Shown in pieces: positions 32,039 to 41,158 of a stretch of 64,000 nt of DNA. Origin of the DNA: VRUE01 sp963819755 (GTDB taxonomy: Bacteria > Actinomycetota > Thermoleophilia > Solirubrobacterales > 70-9); assembly GCA_963819755.1 (NCBI GenBank), contig CAWFXB010000002.1, positions 1,364,001 to 1,428,000 on the forward strand, read 5' to 3'. Under the pieces are notes generated by a model, which worked only from the letters and a program-made list of their open reading frames with translations, did no database searches and had not been told where the DNA came from. The first letter of the stretch is position 1, and each line of letters opens with the position of its first letter. Made by a program: the position numbers and the translations under genes.

Positions 32039-35000
32039 ATGCGCAGTACCAGGTTGGTCTCGACGTCAGCGGCGGCCGCGCTTCTGCTGCTGGCGGCCTG
32101 TCTATCGCTCGTCCTTGCCGGTCAGGCCATGGCGCGAGGTGATGCCGGCGGCACGGACCAGAACCCGAAGCCAGGTGAGATCACGGCGGCAAAGGCGGGG
32201 TTCGTGCCTTCGCGACAAAGCCCCGGGAGGTCGGCGACGGTCGTTTCACCGTTCGCGGCCGCCACCCCGTCGGCGCCCTTCACGGAGTGTCCACCGGTTG
32301 GCGCGGACACGAGCTGTGCCCTGCTCGTTGACGTGACCGACTCCGGGGCGACGATTCTCCAAGATCCTTCGCTAGGCCCATATGACGGAGGTGATGACAC
32401 GCTCATCGGGCTCTTGAATCAGTCGAGCAAGAACTTGGGACACCTCTCGCTCGGCTCGAATACTGACATTTTCGGCTTTGATGGCGACGGGATCTGCTCA
32501 TTCGAATACACCATCGACCCGGGGTGCCCGTTTGGCCCGACGGGCTACGAGGGCCCCGGGACCAGCTTCACCGAAGTCTCCGCCGGCACGAGCAGTGGCA
32601 TAGTCGATTTCAACCCGCCGATTCCGCCTGGCGGGACGAGCTACTTCTCCCTGGAGGAGCCGCTCACCGCCACCACTGTCATCAGTGGCGGGCCTTCACC
32701 GGTCGAGCAGGGCGGCGCGCCGAGCCGCAGCGAGCATCACACGACCTGCTCGACGGGTCACCCCGTGAACTGCGCCACCGGCGTCCTTTGGCACGAATTC
32801 ACCGACGCAAAGGTGCCGGGCCGTGGGGTGCCGCTCGAATTCACGCGCACGTATAGCTCGATGAACGCGGCGGAAGACGGCCCACTCGGCTTTGGCTGGA
32901 TCGACAGCTATGGCATGTCGCTGAGCATCGATGGCGAAACCGGCGCGGCGACCGTCCACGAAGAGGGCGGCTCGGCTGTCACCTTCCCGGCCAACGGCGA
33001 AGGCGGCTTCACGACGCCGCCACGGGTGTTGGCGACGCTCGAGGCGAACGAAGACGGCACCTTCAGCTTCAGCCGCTTCTCCGATCACATCGACTACGTC
33101 TTCTCGGCGGAAGGGAAGCTCGTGCGAGAGGCCGACCGCAATGGCAACACCACGACCTTGACCTACAACGGCAGCCAGCTCGAAAAGGTCACCGACCCCT
33201 CCGGACGAAGCCTGACCTTCGCCTACACCGGTCCCCACATCCAGACGATCACGGACCCGATTGGACGGACGACCACTTTCAGCTACGACGCCAACGGGAA
33301 CCTGAAGGAAGCGACGGACCCGATGGGACGGACCTGGACCTTTGGCTACGACGGCAGCCACCGTCTCGTGACGATGACGGACCCGCGCGGCGGCACGGTC
33401 TCGAGCAGCTACGACGGCAGCGGGCGGGTGATCGCCCAGACCGACGCGATGGGTCGCGAAAGCACCTGGCAATACGAAGGCGAAGCCGCCACCTCCGAAG
33501 GCGGCGCCACGACGTTCACCGACGGGCGCGGGGACGTCACGCGCTACAGCTACCGGGACCTCGAGCTGCGCTCGGTGACGCGTGGTGTCGGGAGCGCCGA
33601 CGAAGCAACGACGAGCTACGAATACGACCCGATCACGCTCGGCGTCACGTCGGTCACCGATCCAAACGGCCATGTCACCCACCACCGCTACGACAGCCAC
33701 GGCAATCTGTCGGAAACCACCGACGCGATGGGCCGGACGACCTTTTACTCGTACGGGTCGAGCGACGAAATGCTGTCGGTCACCGATCCCCGCGGCACCA
33801 CCACGAGCTATCGCTACGACGCCGCCGGCAACCCGCTCGAAAAGGAAACGCCAGACTTCCAAACGGGCGAAACGGCGACGACCGCCTACAGCTACGAAGC
33901 GACTCCAGGTGAGCTGACCGGCGTCACCGACCCCGACGGGCACACGACGACCTTCGGCTACGACAGCGCTGGCGATCGGACCAGCGTCACCGATGCCGAC
34001 GGCAACCAGACGACCTACAGCTACGACCTGGACGGCGAGCTGACCTCGAAGGTCTCGCCGGTCGGCAACGAGCTCGGCGGCAACCCATCCGCGCACACCA
34101 CCCTCTATGCCTACAACGCCGACGGTGAGCTGACCGGCGAAACCGATCAGCTCGGTCATACGACCAGCTACAGCTACGACGGTGATGGCAACCAGGTTAC
34201 GGTCACCGATGCCAACGGGCACACGACCCATCAGGCCTATGACGCTGACAACGAGCTGATCGAAGTCATCCGGCCCGATGGCAGCGCCCTGAAAACGACC
34301 TGGGATGCCGCTGGGAACATGACCGCGCAGATCGACGGTGCCGGTCATGCGACCACCTACGGCTACGACGCGCTCGGCCGCGTCGTGTCGACGGTCGATC
34401 CCGACGGTCAGGCGACTTCCTATGGCTATGACCCGGCCGGAAACAGAACCAGCACGGTGAATGCCGAAGGGCAGCTGACCAGCTACGAATACGACGCCGA
34501 CAACGAGCTGGCGTTGACCTTCTACTCGGACGGGATTACGCCGACGGTATTCGAGGAATACGACCCGGACGGGAATCGCGTCCGGCTGACCGACGGCACC
34601 GGTACCAGCACGTTCGTCTACGACTCGCTGAATCGGATGACGAGCGCTACGGACGGCACGGGAGAGACCGTCGGTTACGAATACGACCTGGCCGGGCGCC
34701 TGACGAAGCTGACCTACCCCAACGGGCAGAGCGTCACGCGAGCCTTCGATCCCACCGGGAACCTGGTCAGCGTCACCGACTGGCTGGGCCACACCACGCA
34801 CTTCAGCTACGACGCCGACTCCAACCTGAGTGAAGATGTGTATGGCAATGGCGTAACGACCCAGCTCGGCTACGACAACGCCGATCGGCTCACCTCGATC
34901 GCCGATTCGCACGGGCCCACCCAGCTCGCGAGCTTCAGCTACGCCCGCGATCCGTTGGGCCAGGTGACGAGCGAAGCCGGCCGAAATGGCGAAACGATCA

Positions 35001-36508
35001 CGACCGACTACTCGCGCAACTCGCTCGATCAGCTCACCGCGGCCAACACGGCGCCCTACGGCTACGACGCCGCGGACAACCCGACGACCTTCGGTGCGGC
35101 GGCGCAGCACTTCGACTCCGTCAACGAGCTCACCTCGATCACCGGCCCGGGAGAAGGCGAAGAAGAAAGCGGAGGCCCGGGGCCAGGTGGCGGTGGCGGT
35201 CCGCCCGCCGGCGGGGGCAGCCCGACGCCGAGCGCGGGCGCGGTGTCTCCACCAGCGTCCACACCGAAGTCCGCACCGCACAAGAAGCTTCACTGCCGGA
35301 AAGGCTTCAAGAGAAAGAGAGTCCACGGCAAGAGCAGGTGCGTGAAGATCAAGAAGAGAGAGCACCCGCACTTCAAGGATCGCGCGATCACCTCGCGACG
35401 AGTTGCGGGTGAGGGCCCCTCCGTCGCGGGTTCGCCTCCGCGCGTGGCCGGCACCGGCGATGGGGCCACTCGAGACCTGCCACAAACCCTCAGCGCCTCG
35501 GCGGAAGTCACTCGTCATTTCGCCTACGACCAGCGCGGCGACCGGGTCGCGGAAGAACTGGTTGGCGGCGGCAGTCGCTCACTGGCGTACGACCAGGCCG
35601 ACCAGCTCATCGGCGTAGGTAGCTCGATCACCTACGCCTACAACGGGGACGGGCTCCGAACTTCGAAGACCGTCAGCGGCGTGACGACCGAAGAGGTCTG
35701 GAACCAGGCCGAAGTCCTTCCAGAACTGCTCGAAGCCGGCTCCACGAGCTATGTCTATGGTCCCGGCGGCCAGCCGATTGAGCAGATTACTGGCGGAGCG
35801 GCGACGTTCATGCAGTCGGATCAGCAGGGCAGCATCAGGCTGTTGACTGCCACGAGCGGCGAAGTCGCCGGCCGCTACGACTACGACCCCTGGGGCAACG
35901 TCACCAAGCACACGGGGAGTGCCTCCAGTGACTTGCAATTCGACGGACAGCTGACGGACGCCGAGACCGGCTATCAGTACTTACGAGCGCGCTATTACGA
36001 CCCCGGAACTGGACAATTTCTGACCCGGGACCCTGCATTTGCGTTGACCCGTAGTCGCTATTCGTTCACGGACGACAGACCAATGGACTATTTCGATCCA
36101 AGTGGCCTCGGTCTCTGTCTCTTGGGGCACAACCCGAACGGGAGTTGCCGCGGTGGCTCGGAGGCCGGGACCGCCACCAAGGGGTTCCACGTAGTCACTG
36201 GTGCTGTTGCAACCGGCGCAGCGGCCTGCGCGGTCGTCGCTGGCGCAAGTGTTATCGGAGACCTTGGTGTGGCGGAGGCGTGCGGAGTCGGCGCCCTAGC
36301 GGCGGGCGGCCTCTCTCTGGCTAGCGGAGAGGTGCTTTATGCGACGGGCCACGAGAGCACCGGTGGGCTCTTCGTTGACATAGCCGGGGTTGTTCCGGTC
36401 GGCAAGCTCTTTGGTCGCCTGGAGGGAGCGGTGGCTGTCGGCCTCGACCTCTATGGAACGATTTCATCAATCCGTGACTGGAACTATGAAGCGGGACTGA
36501 GGTGTTAG
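32039..36508 (+). CDS. Secreted RHS/YD-repeat protein with variable C-terminus
   Basis: 1489 residues; ATG with GAGGGAGG upstream. A signal sequence (LLLLAACLSLVLAG, ending AMA) is followed by a DUF6531-like entry (CSTGHPVNCATGVLWHEFTDAKVPGRGVPLEFTRTYSS). Some 25 YD repeats follow (FSYDANGNL, YSYDGDGNQVTV, YGYDPAGNRTSTV). The RHS core ends with LTDAETGYQYLRARYYDPGTGQFLTRDP...YSFTDDRPMDYFDPSGL. The repeats should form a hollow shell enclosing the C-terminal 125 residues, here hydrophobic and Gly/Ala-rich, a candidate toxin tip. Around residues 1035-1130 a Pro/Gly-rich linker and a basic CxxGFKRKR...CVK module interrupt the repeats. No immunity gene is visible downstream. Confidence 0.9.
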   Translation: MRSTRLVSTSAAAALLLLAACLSLVLAGQAMARGDAGGTDQNPKPGEITAAKAGFVPSRQSPGRSATVVSPFAAATPSAPFTECPPVGADTSCALLVDVTDSGATILQDPSLGPYDGGDDTLIGLLNQSSKNLGHLSLGSNTDIFGFDGDGICSFEYTIDPGCPFGPTGYEGPGTSFTEVSAGTSSGIVDFNPPIPPGGTSYFSLEEPLTATTVISGGPSPVEQGGAPSRSEHHTTCSTGHPVNCATGVLWHEFTDAKVPGRGVPLEFTRTYSSMNAAEDGPLGFGWIDSYGMSLSIDGETGAATVHEEGGSAVTFPANGEGGFTTPPRVLATLEANEDGTFSFSRFSDHIDYVFSAEGKLVREADRNGNTTTLTYNGSQLEKVTDPSGRSLTFAYTGPHIQTITDPIGRTTTFSYDANGNLKEATDPMGRTWTFGYDGSHRLVTMTDPRGGTVSSSYDGSGRVIAQTDAMGRESTWQYEGEAATSEGGATTFTDGRGDVTRYSYRDLELRSVTRGVGSADEATTSYEYDPITLGVTSVTDPNGHVTHHRYDSHGNLSETTDAMGRTTFYSYGSSDEMLSVTDPRGTTTSYRYDAAGNPLEKETPDFQTGETATTAYSYEATPGELTGVTDPDGHTTTFGYDSAGDRTSVTDADGNQTTYSYDLDGELTSKVSPVGNELGGNPSAHTTLYAYNADGELTGETDQLGHTTSYSYDGDGNQVTVTDANGHTTHQAYDADNELIEVIRPDGSALKTTWDAAGNMTAQIDGAGHATTYGYDALGRVVSTVDPDGQATSYGYDPAGNRTSTVNAEGQLTSYEYDADNELALTFYSDGITPTVFEEYDPDGNRVRLTDGTGTSTFVYDSLNRMTSATDGTGETVGYEYDLAGRLTKLTYPNGQSVTRAFDPTGNLVSVTDWLGHTTHFSYDADSNLSEDVYGNGVTTQLGYDNADRLTSIADSHGPTQLASFSYARDPLGQVTSEAGRNGETITTDYSRNSLDQLTAANTAPYGYDAADNPTTFGAAAQHFDSVNELTSITGPGEGEEESGGPGPGGGGGPPAGGGSPTPSAGAVSPPASTPKSAPHKKLHCRKGFKRKRVHGKSRCVKIKKREHPHFKDRAITSRRVAGEGPSVAGSPPRVAGTGDGATRDLPQTLSASAEVTRHFAYDQRGDRVAEELVGGGSRSLAYDQADQLIGVGSSITYAYNGDGLRTSKTVSGVTTEEVWNQAEVLPELLEAGSTSYVYGPGGQPIEQITGGAATFMQSDQQGSIRLLTATSGEVAGRYDYDPWGNVTKHTGSASSDLQFDGQLTDAETGYQYLRARYYDPGTGQFLTRDPAFALTRSRYSFTDDRPMDYFDPSGLGLCLLGHNPNGSCRGGSEAGTATKGFHVVTGAVATGAAACAVVAGASVIGDLGVAEACGVGALAAGGLSLASGEVLYATGHESTGGLFVDIAGVVPVGKLFGRLEGAVAVGLDLYGTISSIRDWNYEAGLRC

Positions 36509-36608
36509 TGAAGAAGGTGGGCACGATGATCGTCATTCCCGGCCCGACCCGACTTGACGACGATCAAGCCCGGAGTCACGGTCTTTGGATGTGAAAGATG
36601 CTGGGAGG

Positions 36609-38561
36609 TCAGGCGGCTTCCGGCGCTTCATGGAGCGCCCGCGTAGGCTTGGGTGCGGCGTCGAGCGGCAGGACGATCGTCCTGCTCTCCGCAGGTGCCG
36701 GCATCGCGGGACGGTGCCCACGCAGGCGCTCGTGGCTGCAGACGACGTAGCACCACTCCATCAGGTGCATCCGCGAGGCAGGGTCCATCTCCTCAATCGT
36801 CGCCCCGACCAAGTCGTGGCCATCGACCTCGCGGCAGGAGCGGACCTCGACCTGGGCGGCGACCTCGTGTGCCTCTCCGGTCGCCTCCTCCAGCTCGAGC
36901 AGGACCGCCGGCTGCTCGCCGACGTTCACTGGTGCGTCGAGGACGAGGCCGACCCCGGCGGCGCTGGCGTCGACCAGCTCGCCGCCGACGTGGCCGCCGA
37001 CGGCGAAGCAGTGCGCGGGGGCGCTGCCCTCGAAGCGGTAGACCTGGCGCCGCTGATGGCGGCGGCCGACGGCGAGCAGGGTGCGAAGGACGCGGCGCAG
37101 CTCGATCAGGCCGAGCAGCGGCACGATCACCGCGGCGATCCCGGGCAGGTCCGGCAGCGGGCCGACGCCGGCGAGGTCGAGCAGGCGCATCGCGGTGCCG
37201 CCGGCCAGCACGATCGCGGCGAGGATCACTAGGCGCAGCTTGCGCACGGCGTCGATCCCGCCGCCGTCGACTCCCTGCTTCGGCGTCACCTTGAAGGCGG
37301 TGCGGCCCGGGCGGAAGATGCAGCGCAGCGCCCGCGTGTAGATCTCCATCGTCAGCAGCTCGTAGTGGGCGGTCTCGCCGATCTTCATGTAGCCGCGGGT
37401 GAGGGCCGAGCCGGCGAGCAGGTTGAGGCTGACCGAGGGCAGCCAGAGCGCCGCCAGCGCCACCACGCTGATCTTCATCGGCAGCTCGCCCGTCCACATC
37501 ACCAGGCCGAGCGTCGCCAACAGCAGGAGGCGCATCGGCGGGGCGAGGTAGGCGGCGAGGCTGACGAAATAGGAGAGGCGCTGCAACGGCCGCAGCTCGC
37601 TAGCGCGCAGGGGGGACTCGGGCAGGGTGAAGACGGCGAGGTTGCCGCGCGCCCAGCGATCGCGCTGCAGCAGGTAGCCATCGAGGTCGTGCGGAGCCAG
37701 GCCTTGGACCAGGACCTCGTCGTGGTAGCGGCTGCTCCAGCCGTGGCGCAGCAGGCGGATCGTCGTGTGGAAGTCCTCGGCGATCGTCTCGGTGGCGACG
37801 CCGCCGATCTCGAGCAGCGCCTCGCGCCGCAGCAGCGCCGCCGAGCCGCACCAGTAGGCGGCGCCGTGGCGGTCCTTGCCGGAGCAGACGACGCGGTAGA
37901 AGAGCGACTGCTCGTGGCGGCCGACGACGTAGTGCTGGACCGAGTCGTGGTTGAAGAAGTCGTGCGGGCTCTGCACCAATGCGATCCGCTCGTCGTCGAA
38001 GTAGCCGACCATCGCGTCGATCGCGTCGGGCATCGGCACGTGGTCGGCGTCGAGCATCAGCACCAATTCGCCACCAGTGCGGGGCAGGGCGGCGTTGATG
38101 TTGCCGGCCTTGGCGTGGGAGTTGTCGGGGCGGGTCAGGTACTCGGCCCCTGCGACACGCGCCAGCTCCTCCATCTCCGCCCGCCGCCCATCGTCGAGCA
38201 GGTAGGTCGTGTGCGGGTAGGTGAGGGCGCGGCAACCCGCCAGGGTCGCCGCCACCACCTCGAAGGGCTCGTCATAGGTGCAGACGTAGACGTCGATCTT
38301 GCGCCCGGGCGTGGCTGGCGGGCGCACCGCCGGAGGGCGCGACCACGAGTACCAGGCGAGGGTGCCGAGTGCCCAGAGCCCGTAGACCTCGGTGACGAGC
38401 AGCATCGCGAAGGCAACCGGACTGGCCCCTTCGCCGCTCCAGCCGATCCTCCAGATCAGGTAGCCGGCGCCCCACACGAGCGCGCAGAGCGCAAACGCGC
38501 GCAGCGGCATGGGATGGCGGTCGAACCACCGCCCGATGCGGGTTTGCTCCTTGCTTTGCAC
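36609..38561 (-). CDS. Membrane processive glycosyltransferase (BcsA-like) with PilZ domain
   Basis: 650 residues, GTG start. GT2 cellulose-synthase-like enzyme. The N-terminal membrane helices are followed by the catalytic domain with VDVYVCTYDEPFEV, then DADHVPMPDA (DxD) and TIAEDFHT (TED). Motif QRDRWARG (QxxRW) comes next, then four more helices. The C-terminal PilZ domain shows RQVYR (RxxxR) and DASAAG (D/NxSxxG), the c-di-GMP binding residues. The enzyme therefore probably polymerises and exports an extracellular polysaccharide under c-di-GMP control. No BcsB-like partner is adjacent, so the polymer cannot be named. It converges on the RHS gene. Confidence 0.9.
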   Translation of the reverse strand: MQSKEQTRIGRWFDRHPMPLRAFALCALVWGAGYLIWRIGWSGEGASPVAFAMLLVTEVYGLWALGTLAWYSWSRPPAVRPPATPGRKIDVYVCTYDEPFEVVAATLAGCRALTYPHTTYLLDDGRRAEMEELARVAGAEYLTRPDNSHAKAGNINAALPRTGGELVLMLDADHVPMPDAIDAMVGYFDDERIALVQSPHDFFNHDSVQHYVVGRHEQSLFYRVVCSGKDRHGAAYWCGSAALLRREALLEIGGVATETIAEDFHTTIRLLRHGWSSRYHDEVLVQGLAPHDLDGYLLQRDRWARGNLAVFTLPESPLRASELRPLQRLSYFVSLAAYLAPPMRLLLLATLGLVMWTGELPMKISVVALAALWLPSVSLNLLAGSALTRGYMKIGETAHYELLTMEIYTRALRCIFRPGRTAFKVTPKQGVDGGGIDAVRKLRLVILAAIVLAGGTAMRLLDLAGVGPLPDLPGIAAVIVPLLGLIELRRVLRTLLAVGRRHQRRQVYRFEGSAPAHCFAVGGHVGGELVDASAAGVGLVLDAPVNVGEQPAVLLELEEATGEAHEVAAQVEVRSCREVDGHDLVGATIEEMDPASRMHLMEWCYVVCSHERLRGHRPAMPAPAESRTIVLPLDAAPKPTRALHEAPEAA

Positions 38562-38677
38562 GCCTTTTCATCGACGCCGGCCGCCCGGGTCTTGAGCGAT
38601 GAAAAACATGGCGATTCCCGCAGGCGCGCCCAGCTCGCCCCACCCTCCGTAGAATCAGCCGCCGCGCCGAGTTCCCT

Positions 38678-38764
38678 GGAGGGGTGCCGGAGTGGTTGAA
38701 CGGGACGGTCTCGAAAACCGTTGGCGTCGCAAGGCGCTCGTGGGTTCGAATCCCACCCCCTCCG
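38678..38764 (+). tRNA. tRNA-Ser (anticodon CGA)
   Basis: Eighty-seven bases with acceptor stem GGAGGGG/CCCCTCC, anticodon loop CTCGAAA reading TCG, a long serine-type variable arm (TGGCGTCGCAAGGCGCTC) and T-arm GTGGGTTCGAATCCCAC identical to that of the tRNA-Ser at 31779. No CCA is encoded; the discriminator is G at 38764. Confidence 0.95.
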
Positions 38765-38830
38765 CTTAATCCCGCACGGGAGTTGGGATTGCGCATCCGT
38801 CTGCTCCGGTTGCATATCGCGACTCTCGAT

Positions 38831-39037
38831 CTAGGCGCGGAGCGTCGTTGGGTTCTCACATGCCCGCGCGCTGCTCAGGCGAAGCGCAAGGGTCACGGCG
38901 AGCAAAAGGATGGAGAGCAACGCGATCAGGCCACGCTCGGGCGCGAGAAACGAGAGGAGGCCGGCGGCCCCGAACAGTGGTATCGCCAGCGGGCTGCACG
39001 CCGGACACGCCATGGCCACCGTCCAGACGATTGCCAT
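38831..39037 (-). CDS. Small two-helix membrane protein with CPAC motif
   Basis: 68 residues. The N-terminus MAIVWTVAMACPACSPLAIP carries a CPAC pair inside the first hydrophobic segment, and a second helix (GLIALLSILLLAVTLALRL) follows. This resembles small heavy-metal (mercuric MerT/MerF-type) or thiol-handling membrane proteins, but the match is by motif only. It lies 55 bases downstream of a methyltransferase gene on the same strand and probably shares its promoter, which is divergent from a BlaI-type repressor gene. Confidence 0.55.
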   Translation of the reverse strand: MAIVWTVAMACPACSPLAIPLFGAAGLLSFLAPERGLIALLSILLLAVTLALRLSSARACENPTTLRA

Positions 39038-39092
39038 TGACGTCCCGAGAAGGCGCGCAACTCAGCGAATATCGCGGCAGGCGTTGCCAGGT

Positions 39093-39746
39093 TCACGTTT
39101 GCTTGGTGACGGCGCTGACGTAGAAGAAGCCCAGCAGGAAGCGCTTGGTCTCGACCGGGCCGTAGTGGGCGAGGTCGCCCCACGGATCGGAGTAGGCATC
39201 GCCGGGGGCGTACTTGACTAGAAGACGGGCGATTGGAGCGAGCAGGCGCCAGGGCCCGCCCAGGGTCAACCCCATGTCCAAGATGACGACACGCGAGGAG
39301 GGGCGCAGTCGCTCCCATGCCCGCGCCAACGCGGGACGCGGTTCGGGCATGGCGGAGTAGCTGAGACTGAACAGCACACCGTCTACCTCGCGATCGACTT
39401 CGAGCTGGGTGGCATCTTGCTGGAGCAGCTCGACGTTCGACCAGCCATTCCGCTCGATCAGCTTGCGTGCCTCGACCAACATTCCGGGCGAGGCATCGAC
39501 TCCGATGACAGTCCCGCTTGGGCCAACTGCATCAACCAGATAGGGGAAGTTCCGTCCGGTGCCGGCGCCCATCTCCAAAACGGTGTCGCCGGGCTTCAGC
39601 CCGAGTGCGGCCACGGCCCTGCGGCGGGCCGGCGGGAAGACGAGATACAGCGGCTCAAGCGTGCTGTAGGTGCGGGCGATACGGTCGTAGCGCCTGGTGT
39701 TGGCGCTCTGGGATCTACGGGTTGGGTGGTCTTCAGAGGCGTTCAT
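39093..39746 (-). CDS. Class I SAM-dependent methyltransferase
   Basis: 217 residues. UbiE/Methyltransf_25-like: motif I VLEMGAGTGRNFPYL, motif II VIGVDASPGML and a DATQLEVDREVDGVLFSLSYSAMPEP segment. The N-terminus (NTRRYDRIARTYSTLEPLYLVFP) is that of ubiquinone/phospholipid N-methyltransferase-type enzymes. The acceptor molecule is not known. Its start lies 44 bases from the divergent BlaI-like repressor gene, with an inverted repeat between, so it is probably repressed by that protein. Confidence 0.85.
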   Translation of the reverse strand: MNASEDHPTRRSQSANTRRYDRIARTYSTLEPLYLVFPPARRRAVAALGLKPGDTVLEMGAGTGRNFPYLVDAVGPSGTVIGVDASPGMLVEARKLIERNGWSNVELLQQDATQLEVDREVDGVLFSLSYSAMPEPRPALARAWERLRPSSRVVILDMGLTLGGPWRLLAPIARLLVKYAPGDAYSDPWGDLAHYGPVETKRFLLGFFYVSAVTKQT

Positions 39747-39759
39747 GAGGCCGACCTTA

Positions 39760-39777
39760 TACTACGTTCCTGTAGTA
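39760..39777. promoter_or_regulatory. Operator-like inverted repeat between divergent genes
   Basis: TACTAC (39760-39765) and GTAGTA (39772-39777) form a perfect 6-bp inverted repeat with a 6-base spacer, midway between the methyltransferase start and the BlaI-type repressor start. A TATACT sequence overlaps its left arm. The TAC/GTA core is like known BlaI/CopY operators. Confidence 0.6.
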
Positions 39778-39789
39778 GAGTGCACCACA

Positions 39790-40167
39790 ATGGATGGCGA
39801 GAGGCTCAGCCGCAAGGACTTCGGCCCGCTTGAGAGTGAGGTCATGGAAGCGGTGTGGCGTGCCGCTCGTCCGGTGACCGTTCGAGAAGTAGTTGACGAC
39901 TTGAACGAGTCCCGCTCCGAGCCGCTCGCCTACACGACCGTGATGACGGTGATGAGCCGCTTGGCTGACAAGGACGTGCTGAGTCGGCGCAAGGTCGGAC
40001 GCGGCTACGTCTATGAGGCCAACGCCCCCGATGCCGCAGGCATCGCGGTCAAGGACGTGTTGCGCGCCTATGGCGATGTGGCGGTGGCTCACTTCGTGGA
40101 TGAGGCACGGGCTGACCCACTTCTCCTGCGCCGCCTGCGACGACTGTTGAGCGATGCCGATGGATAG
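39790..40167 (+). CDS. BlaI/MecI/CopY-family transcriptional repressor
   Basis: 125 residues, ATG of MDGERLSRKDFGPLESEVM. Winged-helix domain with the conserved phrase AYTTVMTVMSRLADKDVLSRRKVGRGYVYEA, followed by a dimerisation helix. BlaI-type repressors are inactivated by cleavage after a partner M56 protease is triggered. Here the partner gene overlaps its 3' end, so they form a two-gene operon. The likely target is the inverted repeat just upstream and the divergent methyltransferase/CPAC-protein operon. Confidence 0.9.
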   Translation: MDGERLSRKDFGPLESEVMEAVWRAARPVTVREVVDDLNESRSEPLAYTTVMTVMSRLADKDVLSRRKVGRGYVYEANAPDAAGIAVKDVLRAYGDVAVAHFVDEARADPLLLRRLRRLLSDADG

Positions 40168-41158
40168 CGCCACCCGCAACTTTCTCGGCCTTGTGGGCAT
40201 CGCCGCGACGCTGGCCGCCTACGCGGTCTGTGGGCTCATCGCTTACGTGCTGATCCCCTTTCTCGACCTCCACTTGGGAGCGCTTGCGCCGCTCGGTCCA
40301 GTCTGTCTTTTGCCGGCGGTCGCTCTCACCGCTTTGGTCGGGGCCTCTGCCGGTCTCGCGTCGAGGACGCTTGTGCGGCAGATGTCCGCGTCGCGCCGTC
40401 TTGCGCGTCGGGTCAGAGCTCTTGCGCTCACCGCGCCCCCCGAGCTGCGGGCCACAGCGCAAGCGACTGGACTGGACGGTCGGGTAGCGATGGTCGACTC
40501 CAGCGAGCATTTCTCCTTCGTCTACGGGATCTTCGCTCCTCGTGTTGCCATCAGTCGGGGGTTTCTCGAAAGCCTCAACGCCGAGGAGCTTCGGGCGGCG
40601 CTTGAGCACGAGCGCTACCACGTTCGGCACTTGGACCCGCTTCGCGCCCTGTTGGGGAAAACGTTGACCGAGGCGTTCTTCCTTTTGCCCTCGCTTGAGG
40701 TGCTGCGGCTTCGCTACGAGGGGGGCCGTGAGCTGGCCGCCGATTGCCGCGCCGAGCAAGCTTGTGGTCGCCGGCCGCTTCTCGGAGCCTTGCTGAAGGC
40801 ACTGGAGGAGCCAGGTCACGAGCCGGTGATAAGGGTCTCTCTCGCGGACCCCGCACTGCTGGGTGCGCGTATCTCTCGCCTTGAAACGGGACACGCGCCC
40901 GCGCTCGCCTCCGCCGGCATCCGGAGCCTGGTCACGTCGGCTCTCGGCGCGGGGTCCTTTCTCTTGTTGTTCATCGCGTCGGTGGTCGGCATCGGTGGCA
41001 CATCGGCGCTTGCCGGCGTGGCGGCCGACGAACTCAGCGCGGGCGGCGCTCTTCTCGGCGGCCTGTGTGTCGCGCCCGTCGTCTCCGCGATTGGCTTGAT
41101 CTATTGGCGCCTGTCGCGGCGGGCAGGCGAGCCTCTGCCCCCGGGAAGTCGCATATGA
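40154..41158 (+). CDS. M56-family membrane metallopeptidase (BlaR1-like, no sensor domain)
   Basis: 334 residues; the start overlaps the repressor gene (an ATG at 40160 is equally possible). Several membrane helices flank a zinc-protease core: HERYH in ALEHERYHVRHLDPLR (HExxH) and the third ligand Glu in EGGRELAADCRA. There is no penicillin-binding sensor domain, so the stimulus is not a beta-lactam sensed in the BlaR1 manner. It should cleave or trigger release of the adjacent repressor. Its stop overlaps the start of the P450 gene (ATGA). Confidence 0.88.
   Translation: MPMDSATRNFLGLVGIAATLAAYAVCGLIAYVLIPFLDLHLGALAPLGPVCLLPAVALTALVGASAGLASRTLVRQMSASRRLARRVRALALTAPPELRATAQATGLDGRVAMVDSSEHFSFVYGIFAPRVAISRGFLESLNAEELRAALEHERYHVRHLDPLRALLGKTLTEAFFLLPSLEVLRLRYEGGRELAADCRAEQACGRRPLLGALLKALEEPGHEPVIRVSLADPALLGARISRLETGHAPALASAGIRSLVTSALGAGSFLLLFIASVVGIGGTSALAGVAADELSAGGALLGGLCVAPVVSAIGLIYWRLSRRAGEPLPPGSRI

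Noticed and set aside
33121..35120. Regular repeats that could be taken for a CRISPR array
   Set aside because: They are diverged, coding YD repeats without constant repeat length or unique spacers; no cas genes are present.
32696..35518. 940-codon open frame antisense to the RHS gene
   Set aside because: Arises from the high-GC repetitive YD-repeat sequence; the product is low-complexity Arg/Gly/Val with no family features, while the plus strand encodes an unmistakable RHS protein.
36508..36594. 28-codon frame starting in the RHS stop (TAGTG), possible immunity gene
   Set aside because: Too short, no ribosome site, no family; at most a remnant.
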